Source: an uncultured Prevotellaceae bacterium (GTDB lineage: Bacteria; Bacteroidota; Bacteroidia; Bacteroidales; Muribaculaceae). Taken from it: a stretch of DNA of 58,294 nucleotides. The notes beneath the pieces are model-generated. The model was not told the origin of the DNA, made no database searches, and saw nothing but the letters and a program-made list of their open reading frames with translations. The stretch covers positions 1-58,294 of the forward strand of contig CAMYCE010000004.1 of NCBI GenBank assembly GCA_947254205.1, read 5' to 3'. Positions 1-6,860 of this stretch are shown here, piece by piece; positions within the stretch are counted from its first letter, which is position 1; each line of letters starts with the position of its first letter. The position numbers and the translations under genes were made by a program.

Positions 1-60
1 AAGGCAAGGAAAAGCCTAAGATATTTTCTTATTGCGACCTAATGACCGATTTGGGATAAT
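1..60. repeat. Partial copy (right end) of a 190-bp palindromic intergenic element
   Basis: The first 60 bases match the right end of the complete element at 51733-51924; about 51 consecutive bases are identical, starting at 51865 in the other copy. The terminal motif CCTAATGACCGATTTGGG is the right terminal inverted repeat. The rest of this copy lies outside the window. The element ends where the stop codon of the yeiH-like gene (60-62, minus strand) begins. Confidence 0.85.
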
Positions 61-1094
61 TACAGCATGAGGGGCACGAAGTATTTGCTCAAGCAGTAGC
101 CACCGCCAATGAGGCAGCAAAACAAGATTGCCGCAAGCAAAAAGGGCTTGAAACCTGCCTTCTTAAACTTGTCGAAGCTGGTGTCGACCCCAAGGGCTGT
201 CATCGCCATGGTGAGCAAGAAGGTGTCGAGCGTCTTGATAAATTCTACCACACCTGCAGGCAACAAGTCGAGCGAGTTGAAGCCTATCACCACAAGAAAC
301 ATGATGGCAAACCATGGTATGGTGATTTTGGCTTTGCCCTGCGCCTTGCTTTGATCCACGCTATCCTTAATGGAGAGGAATGCTATCACGAGCAACACGG
401 GCACAAGCATCATCACCCTAATCATTTTCACAATAATGGCGGTGTTGCTCACCTCGGGGCCCATGGCATTGCCGGCACCCACCACGTGAGCCACCTCGTG
501 AACAGTGCTTCCCGTGAAAATGCCCATTTGGTCGACTGGAAGCGCAAACACCCCGGCCCTGTATAGAATGGGATAGAGAAACATAGAAATCGTGCCAAAA
601 ATCACCACTGTGGCCACCGAAACAGCTGTTTTATAGGGCTGGGGGCGAATGGCACCATCAACCCCCATCACAGCTGCGGCACCACATATTGCGCTACCAC
701 ACGAGGTGAGCAGGGCAATGCTACGGTCCATTTTGAGCAAGCGCCCCACCATCACGCCAATGCCAATGATGCTCATCACCACAATAGCATCGACCACAAT
801 AGCAGGCAAGCCCACATTCACCACATCTTGAAACGATAGCTTAAAGCCATAGAGTATAATGCCCAATCGCAAAATGCGCTTGGAGCAAAAAGCTATGCCC
901 GGCACCCAAACATCGGGCAGATGTGAACGCAGGCTATTGGCATACATCATGCCCAGCACAATACCCACAATCATGGGACTAAAAGAGAGGGCCTTCACCC
1001 AATTCATTTCACCTATATAAAATGCTGCACAGGCAAAAAGAGCCATGAACAACACTCCATGAAGCATGCTACCTTGTTTTTCTGATAATTTCAT
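60..1094 (-). CDS. yeiH: YeiH/UPF0324 family membrane protein, putative sulfate exporter
   Basis: The 344-residue product is a highly hydrophobic polytopic inner-membrane protein with about ten membrane segments. It carries family-typical stretches such as PMIVGIVLGM near the N-terminus, a CGSAICGAAAV segment and STVHEVAHVVGAG in the second half. YeiH proteins are annotated as putative sulfate or anion exporters, but the substrate is not experimentally firm. The frame is open to 1127, but a TACCTTTG promoter element covers 1125-1132, so the ATG at 1094 (MKLSEK) is the likely start. A LysR gene lies 39-70 bases upstream on the same strand, the usual arrangement for this family. Confidence 0.85.
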   Translation of the reverse strand: MKLSEKQGSMLHGVLFMALFACAAFYIGEMNWVKALSFSPMIVGIVLGMMYANSLRSHLPDVWVPGIAFCSKRILRLGIILYGFKLSFQDVVNVGLPAIVVDAIVVMSIIGIGVMVGRLLKMDRSIALLTSCGSAICGAAAVMGVDGAIRPQPYKTAVSVATVVIFGTISMFLYPILYRAGVFALPVDQMGIFTGSTVHEVAHVVGAGNAMGPEVSNTAIIVKMIRVMMLVPVLLVIAFLSIKDSVDQSKAQGKAKITIPWFAIMFLVVIGFNSLDLLPAGVVEFIKTLDTFLLTMAMTALGVDTSFDKFKKAGFKPFLLAAILFCCLIGGGYCLSKYFVPLML

Positions 1095-1124
1095 TTCTCT
1101 GTCATCGTTTTTTTTTAACCGATG

Positions 1125-1132
1125 CAAAGGTA
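1125..1132 (-). promoter_or_regulatory. Bacteroidetes-type -7 promoter element for the yeiH-like gene
   Basis: On the minus strand this reads TACCTTTG, a perfect TAnnTTTG. It lies about 30 bases upstream of the ATG at 1094. It argues that the transporter has its own promoter rather than only read-through from the LysR gene. Confidence 0.6.
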
Positions 1133-1166
1133 AAAAGAAATGCGCTTACTTGTTTATACAGAATAA

Positions 1167-2060
1167 CTATCGAATATAACTTTTAATTATATAGTCTTTG
1201 AATTTTTGTTGCACTCTTGTGGCTTCGCCTTGCTTTTCAACCATCATCAATTGCCGGCCCATTTCCACACCATCGATTTTCAACGTTTTGAGCGTTCCAT
1301 TAGCGAGCTCAGCCACCACCGATCGTGTGCTCACGATGCCCATGCAAGCCGAGTGCTCAACATAGTGCTTGATGCCCTCGGTTGTGCCCAAATTCATTTC
1401 TATGTTTAAATCGGCAAGTGCAACATGATGCTTGCTCAATGCACGTCCCATCACATCGAGCGTGCCCGAGCCCATCTCGCGTATCACCAGCGGAATCTTT
1501 TTCAACTCATCAAGAGAGAGGCTATTCAACTTTGCCAAAGCGCCTTTGCAACTCACGATGGGCACCAGCTGGTCGTTGAGAAAAGGGGTGTACTTGAGTT
1601 GTGGTTGTCGCAACACACCTTCTACCATGCCCAAGTCGATGCGATTATCCATCAAAGCCTTTTCCACCTCTTTGGAGTTGCCACTCAACATCACAATATG
1701 AATGTCGGGATATTGTTCTCGAAACTTGGCAATCACTTCGGGCATCACATATTGCGAGATGGTGGTGCTTGCTCCAATGCGCAACTCTCCCATGGCTTTT
1801 TGTTGCAGGGCATTCATGTCGTAGTCGAGCTTTTGGTAGGCTTTCATGATATTGTCGACATGGCTCAACAGCAAGTGCCCGGCAGCAGTGAGAGCAATGC
1901 GCCCTCCCATGCGTTCAAACAGCCGGCAATTATAAGCCTTTTCAAGTTCGCCAATGTGCTTGCTCACTGCAGGCTGGCTGATGTAGAGCTCTTGAGCAGC
2001 CCTTGAAAAACTCAAATTGAGTGCAACACTTTGAAAAACTTTCAACCTTATATCGATCAT
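1167..2060 (-). CDS. LysR-family transcriptional regulator
   Basis: The 297-residue protein has the LysR layout: an N-terminal winged helix-turn-helix (about residues 1-60, with FSRAAQELYISQPAVSKHI as the recognition region), a linker helix, and a periplasmic-binding-protein-like effector domain from about residue 90 (GELRIGAST onward). It lies immediately upstream of the YeiH-type exporter on the same strand. By analogy with the YeiE-YeiH pair it may control that exporter, although yeiE is normally divergent or adjacent rather than in one direction. The ligand cannot be read from the sequence. The lacI gene ends 33 bases upstream, so read-through is possible. Confidence 0.9.
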   Translation of the reverse strand: MIDIRLKVFQSVALNLSFSRAAQELYISQPAVSKHIGELEKAYNCRLFERMGGRIALTAAGHLLLSHVDNIMKAYQKLDYDMNALQQKAMGELRIGASTTISQYVMPEVIAKFREQYPDIHIVMLSGNSKEVEKALMDNRIDLGMVEGVLRQPQLKYTPFLNDQLVPIVSCKGALAKLNSLSLDELKKIPLVIREMGSGTLDVMGRALSKHHVALADLNIEMNLGTTEGIKHYVEHSACMGIVSTRSVVAELANGTLKTLKIDGVEMGRQLMMVEKQGEATRVQQKFKDYIIKSYIR

Positions 2061-2093
2061 AACAATTACATTTTGAGATTGCGCGACATTTCG

Positions 2094-3119
2094 TCAACGT
2101 GTGGTGCCACGCACCACAAGGCTGGTTTTCACGATGCGTTTTTCAACATGACTGATGGGATAAACACCCGTGACCATATCGATCAGCACCTCAACAGCTT
2201 CACGCCCCACCTTGGTGCCATGTTGCTCCACACTGGTGAGCATGGGCTCGGAAGCCTGCGACCAGAAACTATTGGAAAATCCACATATCTGCACATCGCG
2301 AGGCACTTGATAGCCCATGTGCTTGACTGTGTAGAGAATGCCAATGGCAATATCATCGGTTGTGGCCAAAAATCCATCGGGCTTGTGGTCTTGCGCCATC
2401 AAACTTTGAGTGATGTGCTCGGCATCGGCACGATTGTCACATTCATGCACCCAAGCCTCGTCAACATCAAGACCACTATGCGCCATGGCATCTTTATAGC
2501 CATTGAAACGATTTTGAGAAATCTCTAAATGAAACGAAGGGGCATAAAAAGCAACACGCCTGCAGCCACGATCGATGAGATGCTTCACAGCTCCATAGGC
2601 AGCTTGATAATCGTCGGCAACCACTCGACTGCAATTGATGCCTGCACAAATGCGATCGTAGAACACAAGTGGCACTCCACAATCGATGAGACGAGTGAAA
2701 TGGGAATAATCGACTGTGTCTTTGGCCTGCGAAACAATGACTCCACACACCTTGTTTTGATAAAATGACTCGCAAATTTCTACTTCGCGCTCATATCGCT
2801 CGCCACTTTGTGCCACAATCATGCGATAGCCTTGACGAGAAGCCTCGGCTTCGATACCCGATAGTATCGAAGCAAAATAATAATGTACAAACTCGGGGAC
2901 TATCACCCCAATCACCTTGGCAGGCGATCGCTTGCTATTGCGCAACTCGGCTGCAAGCACATTGGGCAAATAGTTGTGCTCCATGGCATATTGCCTGATT
3001 TTGTCGCGCTTGTCTTGGCTGATGCTTGCACTATTTTGCAGTGCACGCGACACGGTGGCAACCGACACTCCAAGCTCGGCAGCAATATCCTTCATTGTGA
3101 GTTGAATCGTTTCTTTCAT
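2094..3119 (-). CDS. LacI-family transcriptional regulator
   Basis: The 341-residue protein starts with a LacI-type helix-turn-helix (about residues 8-30, MKDIAAELGVSVATVSRAL) and the hinge-helix region (LPNVLAAELRNSK). A periplasmic-binding-protein fold with IGVIVPEFVHYYF and the usual C-terminal TSVEQHG segment follows. LacI regulators in Bacteroidales normally sense sugars or nucleosides; the ligand is unknown here. Two LacI-type palindromes lie upstream (3306-3321 and 3375-3393), the first on top of this gene's own -33 element. This suggests autoregulation and possible control of the divergent secreted-protein genes at 3502 and 4704. Confidence 0.92.
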   Translation of the reverse strand: MKETIQLTMKDIAAELGVSVATVSRALQNSASISQDKRDKIRQYAMEHNYLPNVLAAELRNSKRSPAKVIGVIVPEFVHYYFASILSGIEAEASRQGYRMIVAQSGERYEREVEICESFYQNKVCGVIVSQAKDTVDYSHFTRLIDCGVPLVFYDRICAGINCSRVVADDYQAAYGAVKHLIDRGCRRVAFYAPSFHLEISQNRFNGYKDAMAHSGLDVDEAWVHECDNRADAEHITQSLMAQDHKPDGFLATTDDIAIGILYTVKHMGYQVPRDVQICGFSNSFWSQASEPMLTSVEQHGTKVGREAVEVLIDMVTGVYPISHVEKRIVKTSLVVRGTTR

Positions 3120-3175
3120 TTATCTCATAATCAAGAAGTAGTGATGACGAAAACCTGCCCAACAGTAACAAAATT

Positions 3176-3206
3176 ATAGGGCTGGATTGTGTGAGTCCAG
3201 CCCTAT
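3176..3206. other. Perfect 11-bp hairpin in the lacI leader
   Basis: ATAGGGCTGGA (3176-3186) pairs perfectly with TCCAGCCCTAT (3196-3206) around a 9-base loop. Read on the minus strand, the stem is followed by AATTTTG, so it could act as a weak terminator or attenuator between the lacI promoter (3281-3288) and the lacI start (3119). Confidence 0.55.
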
Positions 3207-3224
3207 AACCTTTCATGTGTTTTC

Positions 3225-3246
3225 ACCTGGTCATACAGGTCTTTTT
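3225..3246. terminator. Small hairpin followed by a T run (plus direction)
   Basis: ACCTG (3225-3229) and CAGGT (3236-3240) form a short stem followed by CTTTTT on the plus strand. It looks like a weak intrinsic terminator, but no plus-strand transcript that would need it was identified. In the lacI leader it would be a second stem-loop. Confidence 0.3.
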
Positions 3247-3280
3247 GTTGTTCGGTTTATTTTAGTTAGCAATCCGGCGT

Positions 3281-3312
3281 CAAAGGTAAAGAAAAAAAGA
3301 TTTCTGTGCAAA
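3281..3312 (-). promoter_or_regulatory. lacI promoter (TTTG, 20-base spacer, TACCTTTG)
   Basis: On the minus strand TTTG (3309-3312) is followed after exactly 20 bases by TACCTTTG (3281-3288), matching the Bacteroidetes -33/-7 consensus. The implied transcript has a leader of about 155 bases before the lacI start at 3119. The operator-like palindrome at 3306-3321 covers the -33 element. Confidence 0.65.
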
Positions 3313-3321
3313 CGATTGCAC
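3306..3321. promoter_or_regulatory. LacI-type operator palindrome 1
   Basis: GTGCAA-ACGA-TTGCAC is a 6-bp-arm palindrome around a central CG, the usual geometry of LacI/GalR operators. It overlaps the -33 element of the lacI promoter, so bound repressor would block lacI transcription. The link to the adjacent LacI protein is inferred from position and symmetry. Confidence 0.6.
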
Positions 3322-3338
3322 GGAGAAAATGGCAATAC

Positions 3339-3352
3339 ATGTTATATAACAT
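3339..3352. promoter_or_regulatory. Perfect 14-bp AT-rich palindrome
   Basis: ATGTTATATAACAT is a perfect palindrome between the two operator-like sites. It could be a binding site for another regulator. In such AT-rich DNA it may also be chance. Confidence 0.3.
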
Positions 3353-3374
3353 ATTTTCGTTTCACAAAACCATC

Positions 3375-3393
3375 TTATCGTTTGCAACGATAA
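3375..3393. promoter_or_regulatory. LacI-type operator palindrome 2
   Basis: TTATCGTT-TGC-AACGATAA has perfect 8-bp arms around three bases. It lies about 60 bases upstream of the plus-strand -7 element at 3456-3463 and shares the TCGTTTGCA core with the minus-strand reading of the site at 3306-3321. It is a second candidate operator in the lacI/secreted-protein divergent region. Confidence 0.55.
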
Positions 3394-3455
3394 AATAAGT
3401 ATTTATAAATCACCCCACGAACTCACATATATTAGGTCGTTTCGTTTTTTCGCCT

Positions 3456-3463
3456 TATTTTTG
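3456..3463 (+). promoter_or_regulatory. -7 element for the secreted-protein pair
   Basis: TATTTTTG fits TAnnTTTG and lies 38 bases upstream of the ATG at 3502. No convincing TTTG -33 was seen at the expected distance. It would drive the two genes at 3502 and 4704. Confidence 0.45.
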
Positions 3464-3501
3464 TAGCAAAATCATTTTTTATCAATAAACATTACTTTCA
3501 C

Positions 3502-4683
3502 ATGAAACAAAATTACCTGAAAAATTTAGCAGTTGCTACTCTGCTATTCAGTGCCCTCAACCTCATGGCGGGCCCCGTTACTGTAAAATTTGCCGAAAAT
3601 GCCCAAAACGTTAAAGCCGAGGCATTCTTGGTGAAATCGGCTACCGAAACCGAAAAGCTCACCCCTGCCGGCGATGGCTTCACCTACACGGTGGAGGCCG
3701 GTAGCAAGGTGCGATTTACTGCTACCCCCAGTCAAGGTTATGTGAACTTTGTGTGGCAAACCGGTGCCAGCGCAAGCGACATGAACGATATTAAGCAATC
3801 TTACTCCTCAACCGAGCAAGAGCTCACTATCAACAGCGACCTCACCATCAAAGTTGACGTGTGCAAACTCGTGAAGGCTACATTTGTTGTGCCTGCCGAA
3901 GCCACAACAGGCCCCGAAGTGAATGTTGAAGAGCAAGGCGAGTGGGGACGTCGCATCGAGCCCGCAGCCGATGGCATCACCTACATGCTTCCCGAGAACC
4001 GTGGAGCCTACTTCGATGCTCACCCTGCCGATGGCTATAACGTGACAACTTGGAGCTTTGGCGAGGGTGCCTATTTCGTCTTGCGCTATGGGCTCTTCTA
4101 CAAGCAAAATGTGCCTGCCGATTTCTATGTGACAGTTCTTTTCCACAAAGATGGCGAAAAACGCACCGTTACTTTCACACAACCCAAAACAGCTGTGCTC
4201 ACAGTGAAAAATAACAGTGAATATGGCGCCCCAACGATTGAATCGGGAGCACAAGTCACTCCTGGCGACCAAATCTTGTTTGAAATCGCCCCCTTCGACA
4301 ACCCTGCGGGCAAGGTTGAAGTGCACCACTGGGAAATCAACGGACAAGCCTATGTCGACGGCAAGGGCCAATACATCACCGACAACTCTCTCTCTTTCAT
4401 GGCCGTTGAGAATCTTAATGTGAAAGTGATTCCTGTTGCCGAATACACCGGTGTGAACAACGTGCGTGAAGACGCTGCAATGAGCATTGTGGCAAGTGCA
4501 GCAAGCCAAACTGTGAGCGTTGCTACACAAGCTCCTGTGGTGGCTATCTACAACCTGCAAGGTGCTTGCCTGGGCACTCAAGCCACACAAAACGGCAAGG
4601 TTGTGTTCCACATCTCGGCAACTGCCGGTCAGGCTGTTATCGTTGCAGCCGGTGGTAAGGCCCAAAAGGTAATTTTCAACTAA
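3502..4683 (+). CDS. Secreted protein with three repeat domains and a T9SS-like C-terminus
   Basis: The 393-residue protein begins with a signal peptide (MKQNYLKNLAVATLLFSALN, cleavage near residue 23). Three successive segments of about 90-100 residues (about 25-120, 125-215, 220-315) each contain a pattern like RFTATPSQGYVNFVW, which resembles the bacterial InlB-B-like or Flg_new_2 repeat found in surface proteins. The C-terminal 65 residues (VVAIYNLQGACLG to QKVIFN) resemble a degenerate type A T9SS sorting domain. The function is not recognised; an adhesin-like or scaffold role is plausible. It is followed after 20 bases by the GLUG-repeat gene, so the two are probably co-transcribed under the LacI operators. 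Confidence 0.75.
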   Translation: MKQNYLKNLAVATLLFSALNLMAGPVTVKFAENAQNVKAEAFLVKSATETEKLTPAGDGFTYTVEAGSKVRFTATPSQGYVNFVWQTGASASDMNDIKQSYSSTEQELTINSDLTIKVDVCKLVKATFVVPAEATTGPEVNVEEQGEWGRRIEPAADGITYMLPENRGAYFDAHPADGYNVTTWSFGEGAYFVLRYGLFYKQNVPADFYVTVLFHKDGEKRTVTFTQPKTAVLTVKNNSEYGAPTIESGAQVTPGDQILFEIAPFDNPAGKVEVHHWEINGQAYVDGKGQYITDNSLSFMAVENLNVKVIPVAEYTGVNNVREDAAMSIVASAASQTVSVATQAPVVAIYNLQGACLGTQATQNGKVVFHISATAGQAVIVAAGGKAQKVIFN

Positions 4684-4703
4684 TCGAGCTATTATTTATC
4701 AAC

Positions 4704-6293
4704 ATGAACAAATTCATCATTAAATGTGCCCTGCTCGTGCTGGTGGCCTTGTGCCCTTGCCTTGCGTCGGCACAAGACTACTACGCCACTCAACAACAGC
4801 CCGAAGGCAATGGCACCCTGAGCAAACCCTATCAACTGGCGTCGCTCGAAAACTTCTTGTGGCTGGCTGCTCAAGTAAACGGAGGCTATGACCAAGCCGG
4901 CAAATACTTTGAAATGACCCAAGACATCGACTTTGCTCCCACTAAGACGTGGGACGGAGGTCGTGGCTGGGCTTCGATTGGTGGCTTGCAATCGTTTGAA
5001 GGCATTGTGCGCAAAATGTCGTTTCGCGGATATTTTGATGGCAAGGGACACACGATCGGCAACCTCTACATCAATCGCAAGACCGACTTCCAAGGTCTGT
5101 TTGGCTATGTGTTTGCCGGCTCGGTGAAAAACCTGAACCTCAAAGATGCCCACATCGAGGGAACCGAAAATTTGGGCGTGCTCGCCGGCTATACCTTTGA
5201 AGAAGAAGTTGTGAACTGCCACGTGTGGAATTCCACGGTAACAGCCAGTGGCGTGTATGCCGGCGGCCTCATGGGCTTTCAAAAAGAGGGCATCACTCAA
5301 GATTGCTCGGCCGATGCTCAGGTGTCGGGCTTCGACTACTTGGGGGGGCTCACAAGTTGGTGCCTTGAAGGCGAAATCAAGCATTGCTTCACCTCGGGCA
5401 AAATCACCAGCATCAAGGGCATGGAAGGTAGCGAACCACGCATGGGTCGCCTTGCCGGTGGCTTGGTGGGCTACCTGTCGCAATCTAAATTGAGCCTATC
5501 GATGAGCACCGTGCAACTCGAAGGTGGCAACCAAATGGGTGGCCTTGTGGGTGTGACCGTGAAGTCAAATGTCGAAACCTGCGGTGCCATAAGCCCCATG
5601 GTGAAAGGTATCACCTATGTGGGGGGCTTTGTGGGCAAAAACGAAGAAACTGCTGTAACCAACTGCTTTGCTCGCTCAATCGTTGAGGGTGATGCCAGCG
5701 TGGGCGGTTTCATTGGCTCGCTCGACTACACCGGTAGCAACATCACCAATTGCTATGCAGCCGGCAAAGTGAGCACCACAGGCACCGAAGGAACCACAGG
5801 TGGCTTTGTGGGCAACAAATCCTACACGACCGCTATCAAAAACTGCTATCACGACAAAGACGCATCGACACAGGCCGAAGCCGTTGGTGGCTTTGCCCAC
5901 AACAATTGCGATTGCAAAGACATGACCACGGCCCAAATGAAGACACAAACCACTTTTGCAGGCTGGGATTTTGCCAAAACATGGAGTATCAACGCCACCG
6001 AAAACGATGGCTACCCCATGTTGAGGGAGATGAGCACATCGGCCGTTAAAACCATCACTGCCATTTCTTCGGCTGTGAAAGTGTGGCGCAATGGCCCCAT
6101 GTGCATCATCGACAGCCCACAAGCAGGCATCGAGGCAGTAAATGTCTTTGACTTGAGTGGCCACAAAGTGGCACAAGTAGCAGGATTGGGTCAAAACACA
6201 TTGACACTCAACCTGCCCGCAAACGGCTCTATCATGATTGTTACTTGCACTTTGAGCAACGGACAAACTGCCAGCATCAAAGTGATGCCCTAA
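4704..6293 (+). CDS. Secreted GLUG-repeat protein with T9SS-like C-terminus
   Basis: The 529-residue protein has a signal peptide (MNKFIIKCALLVLVALCPCL, ending SAQ). It continues with the typical N-terminal module of GLUG proteins (YQLASLENFLWLAAQVN and ASIGG) and many GLUG repeats between about residues 130 and 400 (GLFGYVF, AGGLVGYL, MGGLVGV, VGGFVGK, VGGFIGS). These repeats build a beta-solenoid found in secreted adhesins and IgA-protease-like proteins. The last 70 residues (AVNVFDLSGHKVAQVAG to SIKVMP) look like a type A T9SS sorting domain. It lies 20 bases downstream of the previous secreted-protein gene. A G7 tract lies at about 5342-5348 within the frame. Confidence 0.85.
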   Translation: MNKFIIKCALLVLVALCPCLASAQDYYATQQQPEGNGTLSKPYQLASLENFLWLAAQVNGGYDQAGKYFEMTQDIDFAPTKTWDGGRGWASIGGLQSFEGIVRKMSFRGYFDGKGHTIGNLYINRKTDFQGLFGYVFAGSVKNLNLKDAHIEGTENLGVLAGYTFEEEVVNCHVWNSTVTASGVYAGGLMGFQKEGITQDCSADAQVSGFDYLGGLTSWCLEGEIKHCFTSGKITSIKGMEGSEPRMGRLAGGLVGYLSQSKLSLSMSTVQLEGGNQMGGLVGVTVKSNVETCGAISPMVKGITYVGGFVGKNEETAVTNCFARSIVEGDASVGGFIGSLDYTGSNITNCYAAGKVSTTGTEGTTGGFVGNKSYTTAIKNCYHDKDASTQAEAVGGFAHNNCDCKDMTTAQMKTQTTFAGWDFAKTWSINATENDGYPMLREMSTSAVKTITAISSAVKVWRNGPMCIIDSPQAGIEAVNVFDLSGHKVAQVAGLGQNTLTLNLPANGSIMIVTCTLSNGQTASIKVMP

Positions 6294-6450
6294 TCTCCAT
6301 TGGTTGACTTCAAGGAGCTAAGGAGACAGGAGTTGAAGGCGTGAAGACAATAGAGATTGTTCCTACCAACTTCTCCCCCACTTCCCTTGCACTCCTCCTT
6401 ATTTTCCCCTTATAGTCCCACGGAGTTTACGGAATTATAAGAACATCAAC
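6294..6450. other. Intergenic spacer with purine-rich and pyrimidine-rich blocks
   Basis: No coding frame is convincing here. The first part is rich in AGGAG and AAGG words (about 6312-6345) and the second in CTCC and TTCCC words (about 6370-6410), so the two could pair weakly. The region leads into the long inverted repeat at 6451-6526. Confidence 0.4.
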
Positions 6451-6537
6451 AAATTACACGAATTTAACAAATAGGCAAGTGGCTCAATTCCACAGCCCTG
6501 CAAAGTTTGTTAAATTCGTGTAATTTATTGTTTTTTT
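6451..6537. terminator. 21-bp perfect inverted repeat with T run, probable terminator
   Basis: Positions 6451-6471 and 6506-6526 are perfect reverse complements (21 bp) around a 34-base spacer. A run of seven T follows at 6531-6537 on the plus strand, so it can end the transcript of the GLUG-repeat gene. The left arm with its flank (6445-6468) recurs with one change at 17748-17771, so it also belongs to a dispersed inverted-repeat family. Confidence 0.65.
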
Positions 6538-6600
6538 AGGTAACTAACACTGCCGTCAATCGCACCTTCTTAAGTCCCCCTAAAAGTACACCTTTTGGGG

Positions 6601-6642
6601 AAAAATAAAACGTGCAACAAGCTACTATTGAGCGTGTTGCAC
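6601..6642 (-). terminator. Intrinsic terminator of tRNA-Leu
   Basis: On the minus strand GTGCAACA (6642-6635) pairs with TGTTGCAC (6619-6612) around a 15-base loop. It is followed by GTTTTATTTTT (6611-6601), a classic stem plus U run just downstream of the tRNA 3' end. Confidence 0.85.
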
Positions 6643-6654
6643 ATTTATCTATTG

Positions 6655-6739
6655 TACTCGGAGCGGGACTTGAACCCGCACAGCCGTAATGGCCAAGGGA
6701 TTTTAAGTCCCTCGTGTCTACCGATTCCACCATCCGAGC
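6655..6739 (-). tRNA. tRNA-Leu(UAA)
   Basis: On the minus strand the gene starts GCTCGGATGGTGGAA and has the long variable arm of class II tRNAs. The anticodon loop GACTTAAAATC gives anticodon UAA, and the T loop reads GGTTCAAGTCC. The acceptor stem GCTCGGA pairs with TCCGAGT (one G-U pair) with discriminator A. CCA is not encoded. It is a monocistronic unit with its own promoter and terminator. Confidence 0.95.
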
Positions 6740-6767
6740 AGCTTTCATCTTGTAGACTAATGCGGTG

Positions 6768-6798
6768 CAAAGATAACGCATTTTTTTGAGTCCGCAAA
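6768..6798 (-). promoter_or_regulatory. tRNA-Leu promoter
   Basis: On the minus strand TTTG (6795-6798) is followed after 19 bases by TATCTTTG (6768-6775), a full Bacteroidetes -33/-7 promoter 28 bases upstream of the mature tRNA 5' end. Confidence 0.75.
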
Positions 6799-6821
6799 TA
6801 TTTTTTTGCACTTATGCCATG

Positions 6822-6852
6822 TTGCTTTAAAACACTTTTTTTGCTACTTTTG
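6822..6852 (+). promoter_or_regulatory. Promoter of the transpeptidase gene, close to the start codon
   Basis: TTG (6822-6824), a 20-base spacer and TACTTTTG (6845-6852) match the Bacteroidetes consensus. Only eight bases separate the -7 element from the ATG at 6861, so the mRNA may be leaderless or nearly so. It is divergent from the tRNA-Leu promoter, with about 24 bases between the two -33 regions. Confidence 0.65.
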
Positions 6853-6860
6853 TTCACTTT

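Noticed and set aside
3187..3393. 68-codon plus-strand frame upstream of the secreted-protein genes
   Set aside because: It overlies the lacI leader, promoter and operator-like palindromes and looks non-coding.
3808..4665. 285-codon antisense frame under the secreted repeat protein
   Set aside because: Composition is typical of a shadow frame, and the plus-strand gene has a signal peptide, repeats and a sorting-like C-terminus.
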